DNA of 64,000 nt from Blastopirellula sp. (GTDB lineage: Bacteria > Planctomycetota > Planctomycetia > Pirellulales > Pirellulaceae), in contig NVWB01000151.1 of the NCBI GenBank assembly GCA_002733575.1, forward strand, positions 1 through 64,000. Direction: 5' to 3'. Shown here piece by piece: positions 9,196 to 16,960 of this stretch (the first letter of the stretch is position 1; every line of letters begins with the position of its first letter). Both the position numbers and the translations under genes were made by a program. The notes below the pieces were generated by a model. That model had not been told where the DNA came from. It made no database searches and was given only the letters and a program-made list of their open reading frames with translations.

Positions 9196-9873
9196 CTACG
9201 GTAACTTTTTGAGCGTGATCTTTCGCAAGGCCGAACCGGTATGCCAGTTCGCAACGCCGAGTGGCCGGGCATGTTCTTGCTCCCACCAGACGCCGAACTT
9301 GTGGTCCTCAATTTCTAGATCAACGATATTCTCTTTATCGACCCAGGCCTTGATATGGGTCTTGGTGACTTGAACTTTGATTTTATACCACTGGTTATTT
9401 TCGAACTCAGTAAAGCTGGTAGTTTCATTTTCAATGGCCGCATAATTATCGACATTCGAGATACCGGTCACGCCACCGCCCCAGCCACCGAGAATCAGCG
9501 TGCAATGTGAATCATTGATCGGAAAGGTCAGCCCACAAAAGAAATCTCCCCCTTCAACCCGCTTGGCTTCCAAGGCAATTTCGTAGTTCATCTTCGGCAT
9601 TTTGCCAGTGAAAACGATGCCAGTGGTCGGGTCGCCTTTGGTCAAATGCAACTCGCCGTTTTTGACCTCGACCTTGCCATGGTCTTCAAAAACATCTTTC
9701 TGAAGCACTTTCCATTGCTTGAGCGTCTTACCATCGAACAGGCTAACCGGCTTAGCAGACTCTTTTTTCGATGCCTCTTTTTTGACTGGAACCGCCGGCT
9801 TTTCTTCCGCCAAAGCAGCAAAAGTCACAAGCAGAATCAGCGAACAGGTAATACATTGAATAGCAAATTTCAT
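9196..9873 (-). CDS. Secreted DUF1080 protein
   Basis: This 225-residue protein has a signal peptide (residues 1-22, LVTFAALAEE), a short lysine-rich linker, and one DUF1080 jelly-roll domain from about residue 40 (SLFDGKTLKQWKV) to the end, typical size for a single-domain member. Family features include the ..GGDFFCGLTFPI strand and the closing VANWHTGSALRKITLKKL. The role is predicted to be binding or hydrolysis of 3-keto-glycosides in the envelope. Its upstream region (9874-10210) contains several repeated near-palindromes that could be operators, so regulation by a DNA-binding repressor or activator is a reasonable inference. Confidence 0.85.
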   Translation of the reverse strand: MKFAIQCITCSLILLVTFAALAEEKPAVPVKKEASKKESAKPVSLFDGKTLKQWKVLQKDVFEDHGKVEVKNGELHLTKGDPTTGIVFTGKMPKMNYEIALEAKRVEGGDFFCGLTFPINDSHCTLILGGWGGGVTGISNVDNYAAIENETTSFTEFENNQWYKIKVQVTKTHIKAWVDKENIVDLEIEDHKFGVWWEQEHARPLGVANWHTGSALRKITLKKLP

Positions 9874-10210
9874 GGCAACTTTTTCCGAAAAAATGAAGGG
9901 GATACCACTAGAATACCAGCCCCAGATTCACCAGTACAGGGTCAAGTCAAACTCCCCAGTTAGCCACAGGCTCAAAAGTAGTCCAGTGGCTACTTTTTCA
10001 GAAAAACCCCTCTGTAGAATCAAAGTAGGCCAGTGGACAACTTTTGCAGCCCCAATTTTGCCGTTTTCGCCCAATCAACAGCCCGCTTTCTTGACTTTCC
10101 AATCGTCGTAAGTGAGGCTTCTAAACGACTTACAACAATCAACATTTGTCCGAAAAAATCCTTGGCCCAAAAGTAGGCCATTGGCTATATATATGTCCAT
10201 GGACATATTC
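9874..10210. promoter_or_regulatory. Array of operator-like near-palindromes upstream of the DUF1080 gene
   Basis: Three copies of a motif of the form AAAGTAG[G/T]CCA[G/T]TGG occur at 9974-9997, 10022-10043 and 10171-10188. The first is a near-perfect inverted repeat, AAAAGTAG...CTACTTTT around CCA-G-TGG. An 18-bp perfect palindrome, ATATGTCCATGGACATAT, follows at 10191-10208. The shared strings TTTTTC.GAAAAA at about 9880-9892 and 9994-10005 add to the repetition. No protein-coding pattern fits. The rest of the gap, to about 10399, shows nothing recognisable. Confidence 0.4.
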
Positions 10211-10399
10211 CCAATTCGCTAATTTCCGAACCCCACAAAACACCACCTTTCCCCCCAGTAGAAACCGGCTTCCAACCCAAGATTCGCCACTCAAATATCT
10301 GAGTTCCTGTACCCATTATTGCACCTTGATTGGCTCATAAAAAAAAAGACCTGAACTCTGGTGCAGTTTACAGAATGGGTGTAAGGCTTGCCGGGAAAT

Positions 10400-10489
10400 T
10401 TGTAGGGTGTGCTGCTCGTCAGCCGCCTTTGAAAGTGTGAAAAAGATGACTCACACGAAAGACGGAAGTCCATCCAGCATGACCTACAA
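10400..10489. repeat. Short inverted-repeat element overlapping the stop of the dockerin protein gene
   Basis: The left end TTGTAGGGTGTGCTG and the right end (read inward on the minus strand) TTGTAGGTCATGCTG are inverted copies with three mismatches over 15 bases; weaker pairing continues inward. The right end contains the TAG stop codon of the neighbouring gene. The TTGTAGGGTG start resembles the element at 18904-19049. Confidence 0.4.
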
Positions 10490-13400
10490 GCCCCATTGGG
10501 CGAAAAGGTCGTCGATGGCTTGTTGGTCTTCGCTGGCGTAACTGATTTGACCGGCAGCTTGGCTTTCGGCCAGCAATGCCAATAGGTCTTGATCTTCAGG
10601 GACAAGTTGCTGGAGGGCCAAAACCGATTCGACATCACTAAGGCTCAACTCAACCGCTTGCCCGTCAGAACCTTCGCCCGTAGATATTTGCCCGCTTGTG
10701 AAGGACGTGTCACTTGAAAAAGATAAGCCTGCATTGTCGACAGCAGCATCGGTTGATCCGCTTTGAGTTACACCAGGGAAAATAATGGAAACAATTTGCG
10801 GTACGGTGTCATCTAAAAGAATCGGGTAATTTGGAAAAGGCGGACATATTGTATATGGCTCAATCGGAGTCTCTCGAATTAAAGGAGGAATTCCAAATCG
10901 ATCCCAGGGCAGTGAAATGATTTCTCCATCTCCTTTTTCTTTTCCAAAATTCCTTATAAATCCCAATAGATCAACTAAGTCAACATTGCCATTGCGGTCG
11001 AAGTCAGCACGAAATGCTAATGGATTATCGTTCGTATTTTCTCCTAGAAAATTAAGGAAAAGAGATAGATCAGTAAGCCCTATTTTATCATCGTCATTCA
11101 TGTCGTAGGGAACTACATGGAGCGTCCTTATATAATCGACAACTTCGTTGATTCCATAAAGTGGTTTAGCAACTTGATCAAGATAAACTCTCGAATCGCT
11201 AATGCTTATTAATTCGTTATCGTTTATTTCTGGATATTCACCAACAACATCTGACGCGATCAAGACGTTAATCGGAATATCGGCAATACTCATCGCACCT
11301 CCTATAGAACTCCTATGCGAATCGAATGTAGCAGTGATCAGCACTTTTCCTGGTAAGTATTCAATGTCAAAGGACGTAACATAATTCGATAGATGCATGT
11401 TTTCAAAATCGAGACTGACATTCAATTCGTTCACGTTGATAGTGAATTTTATTTGAGATACCGGATGGTCTAGATTTGTGGGAATTCTGACCCTTAGTCG
11501 AAGCCTAAAATCACTCCATTCATGGATATCGTAGACATTAATCGGCCCACCAGAAATTTTCGCTGAAAACACTGGTTTATCCAAAAACTGAAAGTTCACC
11601 AGCGAGGCTTTTTCATCATCGGTTAAATAGTCGTCGGCACCATTAGAGAAACCGGTGAGTTGGATCAACGACTCTGCCGCGGCTATCGTTTCGCTTGTGC
11701 CTACATCGGCAATATTGAACACGCCTAAGCGGACTTCTTCGCCGGCTGGTACGGTGATGTCATATTCCCATTGCAGTTCGCCATCGACCAACGTGACACT
11801 GTTGGGCATGATGCCCGAAGTACCCCGCAGCAAATGAATCATCGATGTCGACTCAGGGTCGTTCGCATCGTAAGTGCCTACCCAAAGGTCGGTCGGTTCA
11901 AGAATAGTATCGCCATCCGACGTCATAAACACGCTGGTGTTAGTGCCTGAAGCCAAGCTGCTGGTATAGGTCACCGTGGTATCGAGTTTGACGCCAGTAA
12001 TGTTGGAAAAAACATCGACCGTGCGTGAATAATCGACATTCCAGCTATTGGGCACCGTAATCTCTCGATGCACATTCAAGGCCGAAAGTGTCTTCCGCGA
12101 AGTGACCGCAGTCCGCCCACCATCTTGTGGATCACTCATCGTGGCAACAAAGAAAGGAATCGAATCAACCGCCAACTGATTCAACGTACCGATATCACTT
12201 TTAATGCTGCCGGTCTTGCGAGGGTAGGTTGAATCGGTGTCTTCGTTCCCTGGCAAAGGGAAGGATTGATTCACATTAGTCCGTTCGTAGACCAATACCG
12301 ATGCTTGTTCGTCATCATTGCTAATTGCCGAGCTAGTGACAATCGTAGAACCACTGATTGCCGCAGTAGGTCCAAAAAGGTTCAATGGCCCTGGGGCATC
12401 TAGTTGGGTTGTTATGGTATTGTCCCAACCAGATGTCCCATCGAAGACATAAATCGAGTCATAGACAGAAACTTGTCTTGCCAATCTCGATCCTATAATT
12501 CCAAACTCGGTTACTACAAATTCTGGCACAGTAAGCTGCTCCCTACCACCCAGAGCAACAACAACATCTTCGCTGATATCGACTTTAGAGCCTAATCGAT
12601 CATCTTCGTCCCCATTAATATCAGTCAACTTTATCTCAATAGCGTTAGTCCAACCAGCACTACCATCGATTACATAGACTGCCCCCTGAGAGTTGTTATC
12701 ACCAGGAGAACCAACTGCGATATGAGAACCACTAATGGCAACAGAAGTACCTAATCGATCCCAACTTGCACCACTAGAAGAGGTCAACTTATGCTCAACT
12801 GCAAGATCCCAGCCTGCTGAACCATCAAACACATAAACGGCCCCTTGAAAGTTATTCACACCGGAAGCACCAACAACAATTGTACTGCCATCAATGGCAA
12901 CTGATGAGCCAAAAAAATCATGTGTAGCACTTTCGGATGATGTCAGTTTTGTCTCGACTGCATTCTCCCAACCTAATGCGCCGTCATATACATAAGCGGC
13001 CCCGAAGGAAACAATCGGACTTTCACTTGAGCCGTTATCGCGAGAAGCTCCTACAATGAGTGTCGTTCCACTGATAGCCACGGAACGACCATAATCATCC
13101 CCTACATATCCGTTAGATGGAGTCAAGATTGTTTCAGTGACACTCTCCCAGCCAGAAGAGCCATCAAAAACATACACTGATCCGGTGGAAGGACCAGATG
13201 GTCGTGGCAGAATGGCTCCATCAGCATTACCTAGGAGGCTTGTACCCCACACACTATAGCCAGAAGCTGATCTGCTTCCAATTACAACAGTATTCTTACT
13301 AACAGCTAATGAAAGGAAATCTGGCTCTAAAGAATAAATATCAAAAGTCGACTCCTCCATCAGCGTCTTTTCAAATTCCCAAGAATCATCCGTTTGATCG

Positions 13401-13675
13401 AAGGGAGTGCCTTGATCATTCCGACTGTACACCGACACTGCCCAGGAGAGGCTATTAATCTCATTCGTTTCAACCACCATGGTATCGCCATCGATGACCA
13501 CTTCATCAATGATTTGATTACTCTCGATCTCTGGCAGGTTGATCATCTGTGACAAATCAAACGCAGCCAGCATGCGGCGGTCTTCGAGTTGTTCGATGCG
13601 TGATGTCCGCAGCGCAGCAGACTTGCGTTTGCGACGAGATAATTTGCTTGTGGTGTTAGTGCGACGACGGAACAT
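10484..13675 (-). CDS. Large cell-surface protein: LEDRRMLA N-terminus, FG-GAP repeats, dockerin type I
   Basis: This 1063-residue protein starts with a basic N-terminus (RRRTNTT...SRRKRKS) and then RIEQLEDRRMLAA, the motif found at the start of many giant planctomycete surface proteins. Residues about 95-440 hold seven or so FG-GAP/integrin-like repeats (VYVFDGSAGW and GTSVAISGSHIAVGSPGDN patterns), predicted to form a beta-propeller. A middle beta-rich region follows, with a cohesin- or Ig-like stretch near 700-850. A dockerin type I pair of EF-hand-like loops lies at about 857-915 (DMNDDDKIGLTDL and DFDRNGNVDLVDLL), and the acidic tail ends FAQWGL. The dockerin would need calcium and a cohesin partner; none is encoded here. 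The protein is exported and probably cell-surface. The gene is single, with no clear terminator. Confidence 0.88.
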   Translation of the reverse strand: MFRRRTNTTSKLSRRKRKSAALRTSRIEQLEDRRMLAAFDLSQMINLPEIESNQIIDEVVIDGDTMVVETNEINSLSWAVSVYSRNDQGTPFDQTDDSWEFEKTLMEESTFDIYSLEPDFLSLAVSKNTVVIGSRSASGYSVWGTSLLGNADGAILPRPSGPSTGSVYVFDGSSGWESVTETILTPSNGYVGDDYGRSVAISGTTLIVGASRDNGSSESPIVSFGAAYVYDGALGWENAVETKLTSSESATHDFFGSSVAIDGSTIVVGASGVNNFQGAVYVFDGSAGWDLAVEHKLTSSSGASWDRLGTSVAISGSHIAVGSPGDNNSQGAVYVIDGSAGWTNAIEIKLTDINGDEDDRLGSKVDISEDVVVALGGREQLTVPEFVVTEFGIIGSRLARQVSVYDSIYVFDGTSGWDNTITTQLDAPGPLNLFGPTAAISGSTIVTSSAISNDDEQASVLVYERTNVNQSFPLPGNEDTDSTYPRKTGSIKSDIGTLNQLAVDSIPFFVATMSDPQDGGRTAVTSRKTLSALNVHREITVPNSWNVDYSRTVDVFSNITGVKLDTTVTYTSSLASGTNTSVFMTSDGDTILEPTDLWVGTYDANDPESTSMIHLLRGTSGIMPNSVTLVDGELQWEYDITVPAGEEVRLGVFNIADVGTSETIAAAESLIQLTGFSNGADDYLTDDEKASLVNFQFLDKPVFSAKISGGPINVYDIHEWSDFRLRLRVRIPTNLDHPVSQIKFTINVNELNVSLDFENMHLSNYVTSFDIEYLPGKVLITATFDSHRSSIGGAMSIADIPINVLIASDVVGEYPEINDNELISISDSRVYLDQVAKPLYGINEVVDYIRTLHVVPYDMNDDDKIGLTDLSLFLNFLGENTNDNPLAFRADFDRNGNVDLVDLLGFIRNFGKEKGDGEIISLPWDRFGIPPLIRETPIEPYTICPPFPNYPILLDDTVPQIVSIIFPGVTQSGSTDAAVDNAGLSFSSDTSFTSGQISTGEGSDGQAVELSLSDVESVLALQQLVPEDQDLLALLAESQAAGQISYASEDQQAIDDLFAQWGL

Positions 13676-14063
13676 GAATCACCGGAGGTAAATCAAAGTT
13701 GCGGGGGTTATTTGAAGTTGATCAAAATCTTGCCTAGCGTAATAAATAAGGCTCATCCTTAGCTGTGCGGCAAAACCCTCTGATAGGGCTGTTTTTCTTT
13801 TATCGTACCCGCAATAAGTGGTAAATACTAGCAAATCTCTCTGGGAATTCAAAAAACCATACAATTTGTCAATTCGCTTCCACACTAGAAGCCTAGTCGA
13901 ATTGATTCAAACACGAGTTAAAAACGAGCAAATATCAGCCCTGGGCAATCAATTATCTCGTAGCTTTCCCCCCATTCGTGATTGATAACCAATCCAATAC
14001 AGTCTAACTTAAATGGTTGACCCCCGTATCTTCCTTCCCAACTCTCCTTCCGGTGAAATCTTG
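13676..14063. other. Intergenic region between divergent genes
   Basis: This gap separates the surface-protein gene (minus) from the oxidoreductase operon (plus), so it must hold both promoters. One small hairpin, CCCT/AGGG with a T-run on the plus side, is at about 13775-13796. On the minus strand it would lie in the 5' leader of the surface protein. No riboswitch class could be matched and no gene is convincing. Confidence 0.4.
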
Positions 14064-15398
14064 ATGAATAAGAATACTTCCAACACCAATAGTACGGCTG
14101 CGCCGCGGCGTGATTTTTTGAAGGTTTCGACTGCGGTATTGGCGGGCAGTTTGTTGCCAGCGGGGTACTTTAGTTCCACGAGTTTGGCACAGGAGAAACC
14201 GAAGTCGCCGAATGAGCGGTTGGGGATTGGGTCGATTGGGCTGCGGTATCAAGGTTCGGTCATTTCACTCAAGGCTCAGGCCCATGGAACTTGTGTTGCC
14301 TTGGCCGATGTTGACCGGCATGTGTTAGATCAAGGCCGGGCCGCGTTTGGGAGTACGCCGCGTATCTTTGAAGATTATCAAGACCTGCTGGCCCGCAAAG
14401 ATGTTGATGTGGTGACCATCGGTTCGCCTGATCACTGGCATACCAAAATGTTGATCGATGCCTGTCGGGCTGGCAAAGATGTCTACTGCGAAAAGCCGTT
14501 GACGCTGACTATTGATGAAGGCAAGTTGCTTTCGAAAGTAGTCAAAGAAACTGGCCGCGTGGTGCAAGTCGGTTCGTGGCAACGCAGCGATCATCGTTTT
14601 CGCCAAGCGGTCGAGATGGTTCGCCAAGGTCGCATCGGCAAGCTGCAACGTGTTGACATTGTGCTCGGCAAAAACAAAACCAGTGAGTCCCTTGAAGTTC
14701 GCAAGGTGCCAGCCCATTTCAACTGGGACATGTGGCAAGGGCAAACGCCTGATAGCCCTTATATTCCTGAACGCTCTCACTACACGTTCCGCTGGTGGCT
14801 AGAATACTCGGGCGGACAGATGACCGACTGGGGTGCCCATCATATAGACATCGCCCAATGGGCCATTAACTCGAACCCGGTCGAGATCGACGGCACGGCC
14901 AAGTACCCTACGGTGAAAGATGGATTCAACGTACCGCTCGATTATCACGTCACCTACAAATACGCCAACGGCGTAATTTTGACCGTGGCCGATACAGGGC
15001 GAAACGGAATCATGTTCACCGGAACCGAAGGCCGCATCTTTGTTAATCGCGGCACGATTGATGGCAAACCGGTCGAGGAACTAAAGACGAATCCACTGCC
15101 ACGCGAGAAATTTATTGCGTACGATGGTGACAATTTAACGCGACCAGAACGCGTCGGCAAACTCGATGCGATTGTGAACCACATGGGCAATTTCTTCGAC
15201 TGCATTGAAAGCCGCAAGCTGCCGGTATCCGATGCGTTTAGCCAGCATCGAAGTGTGTCGACTTGTCACTTGGGCAACATTTCAATGCGACTTGGCCGCA
15301 AAGTGAAATGGAACCCCGAAAGCGAAACCTTCCCCGGAGACGCAGCCGCCAATGCACTATTGTCTCGTGAACAACGACCAGGATACGAGGTGGTGTAA
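14064..15398 (+). CDS. Tat-exported Gfo/Idh/MocA family oxidoreductase
   Basis: The product is 444 residues from the ATG at 14064; an earlier in-frame ATG at 14013 lacks a signal logic. The N-terminus PRRDFLKVSTAVLAG is a twin-arginine signal with a following hydrophobic stretch. The Rossmann domain begins RLGIGSIGLRYQG. The catalytic-type EKP motif (YCEKPLTLTI) is near residue 143, and GAHHIDIAQWA falls in the C-terminal domain. The family transfers hydride between NAD(P) and sugar hydroxyls; exported planctomycete and Bacteroides members are linked to 3-keto-glycoside chemistry. The first gene of a tight operon, its stop overlaps the next start (TAATG). The first glycine of the usual GxGxxG is shifted, so cofactor binding may be atypical, or the cofactor may be carried as a bound prosthetic group, as in other Tat-exported members. 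Confidence 0.9.
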   Translation: MNKNTSNTNSTAAPRRDFLKVSTAVLAGSLLPAGYFSSTSLAQEKPKSPNERLGIGSIGLRYQGSVISLKAQAHGTCVALADVDRHVLDQGRAAFGSTPRIFEDYQDLLARKDVDVVTIGSPDHWHTKMLIDACRAGKDVYCEKPLTLTIDEGKLLSKVVKETGRVVQVGSWQRSDHRFRQAVEMVRQGRIGKLQRVDIVLGKNKTSESLEVRKVPAHFNWDMWQGQTPDSPYIPERSHYTFRWWLEYSGGQMTDWGAHHIDIAQWAINSNPVEIDGTAKYPTVKDGFNVPLDYHVTYKYANGVILTVADTGRNGIMFTGTEGRIFVNRGTIDGKPVEELKTNPLPREKFIAYDGDNLTRPERVGKLDAIVNHMGNFFDCIESRKLPVSDAFSQHRSVSTCHLGNISMRLGRKVKWNPESETFPGDAAANALLSREQRPGYEVV

Positions 15399-16342
15399 TG
15401 ATGAATTCTAAACAAAACATTTCTCGGCGGCACTTTCATCAATTGGCGGCAGGGGCTTCGGCCTCGTTGGCGTTGGCCAGCAATCATGCCAGTGCAGAGT
15501 CAACCAAGCAGAAATTCAAACTGAAGTACATCGTCGGATCGTCTATGTACGGCTACCAGAAGCTGGCCGACATTGTGCCAGAGGTCAATAAGTCTGGTGC
15601 CACGGCGATTGACATCTGGCCCAAAGTTCACGGCGACCAGCGAGAGCAACTCGACGAGATGGGCGAAGAGAAGTTCGTGGAACTGCTCGAAAAAAACAAC
15701 GTCAAGCTTGGCTGTATCACGCAATACCCACTCGGCCCTTTTGGCTTGCAGAAGGAAATGCGAGTGGCCCAACGTCTGGGCTGCCAAATGATGGTGACCG
15801 GCGGCCAAGGCCCAAAAGGCTTGAAGGGCAAAGAACTAAAAGCGGCGGTCGCCAAGTTTGTGGAGCAGTTAAAACCACACCTCGAGGTTGCCGAAGAAAC
15901 GGGCGTGACCATCGCGATAGAAAATCATGCGAACAATATCATCGATTCGCCAGACTCGCTCAGATATCTGTCCGAGCTTCGACCTTCCAAAAACTTGGGC
16001 ATCGCGTTGGCACCCTATCATCTGCCTCAAGATGAAGCCTTGCTGGCCAAGCTAATCGAAGAACTCGGCGATAGTCTTGCCATGTTCTATGCCTGGCAAC
16101 ATGGGCATGGGTGCATGGTCAAACTGCCCAAAGAAGAAGAACTGCTGCAAATGCCCGGTCGTGGTGAGTTAGACTTCACGCCACTTTTTGCGGCACTAAA
16201 AAACATCAATTACAACGGCTGGACCGAGATTTTCATGCACCCTGTTCCGCGAGGCATTCCAATTTTGGAAACCACTGCGGAAGTGACTGCCGAAATCAAT
16301 CGTGCCAGAAAATACATCAATACTTGTTTAGCGAAAGTTTAA
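15398..16342 (+). CDS. Tat-exported sugar phosphate isomerase/epimerase-like TIM barrel (AP endonuclease 2 fold)
   Basis: This 314-residue protein has a Tat signal (ISRRHFHQLAAGASASLALAS). The barrel core has the family's metal-ligand glutamates: IAIENHANN near residue 174 and GWTEIFMHP near 277, with a histidine-rich AWQHGHGCM segment between them. The start overlaps the upstream stop by one base; a second ATG follows immediately, so either may be used. In this fold a divalent metal assists isomerisation, epimerisation or beta-elimination of keto sugars. Its pairing with an exported oxidoreductase fits processing of 3-keto sugars in the envelope, but the substrate is inferred. Confidence 0.88.
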   Translation: MMNSKQNISRRHFHQLAAGASASLALASNHASAESTKQKFKLKYIVGSSMYGYQKLADIVPEVNKSGATAIDIWPKVHGDQREQLDEMGEEKFVELLEKNNVKLGCITQYPLGPFGLQKEMRVAQRLGCQMMVTGGQGPKGLKGKELKAAVAKFVEQLKPHLEVAEETGVTIAIENHANNIIDSPDSLRYLSELRPSKNLGIALAPYHLPQDEALLAKLIEELGDSLAMFYAWQHGHGCMVKLPKEEELLQMPGRGELDFTPLFAALKNINYNGWTEIFMHPVPRGIPILETTAEVTAEINRARKYINTCLAKV

Positions 16343-16345
16343 GTC

Positions 16346-16921
16346 ATGGATAAAGTGTTAATCATCATCGGCGATGCAACCGAGACACTCGATACGATGT
16401 ACCCTTACTACCGGTTGATCGAAAGTGGATTCACACCCGTAGTTGCCGCACCGGAAAAGCGTAAATACCAAATGGTGTTGCACGAAGTCAAACCGGGCTG
16501 GACGATCACCAGAGAATGGGAAGGCTACACGCTAGACGCCGACATTGCGTTCGCCGATATCAACCCGGAAGAGTACGCCGGCATTATGTTTTCTGGCGGT
16601 CGAGCGCCGGAGTACATTCGTTACGATGAAGATCTGGTCCGCGCAACCAAGCATTTCTTTGAAGCCAACAAGCCGATTGCCAGCGTTTGCCATGGGGTAG
16701 AAATTCCCGCGTATGCCGATTGTGTGCGTGGCCGAAAAATGGCAACCGTGCCCAAGTGCAAATTTGACTTGGAAGTTTGCGGCGGCACGTTTGTTGATGC
16801 GGCTTGTGTGATTGACGGCAACTTAATCAGCGGGCGAACCTTCCACGACAACGGGCAGTACGTTGGGCCTTGGATCAAGTTACTGGAAGAAGCACGCGCT
16901 GGTGCAGCGGTTGCCAGTTGA
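16346..16921 (+). CDS. DJ-1/PfpI family protein (class I glutamine amidotransferase-like)
   Basis: This 191-residue protein is the typical family size. It starts with strand KVLIIIGDATETLD, which carries the conserved acidic residue of the active site. It has IMFSGGRAPEYIR in the middle and the nucleophile elbow ASVCHGVEIPA with cysteine near 114. No signal peptide is seen, so it is cytoplasmic, unlike the other three products of the operon. Members include glyoxalase III, deglycase-like and chaperone activities; the particular reaction is not set by sequence. It lies three bases after the isomerase gene, so co-expression is near certain, and a role against reactive keto or dicarbonyl sugars is plausible. 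Confidence 0.9.
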   Translation: MDKVLIIIGDATETLDTMYPYYRLIESGFTPVVAAPEKRKYQMVLHEVKPGWTITREWEGYTLDADIAFADINPEEYAGIMFSGGRAPEYIRYDEDLVRATKHFFEANKPIASVCHGVEIPAYADCVRGRKMATVPKCKFDLEVCGGTFVDAACVIDGNLISGRTFHDNGQYVGPWIKLLEEARAGAAVAS

Positions 16922-16960
16922 GTTTGAATTCGACACTTCTCTTACCTTGAAATACTCATC

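Noticed and set aside
13676-13800. Possible riboswitch (cyclic-di-GMP-like) in the surface-protein leader
   Set aside because: A small hairpin and AGGATGAGCC are present, but the known conserved core could not be matched.
13679-13885. 68-residue minus-strand frame upstream of the surface-protein gene
   Set aside because: No family features, unusual composition, and it lies in the leader region of the next gene.
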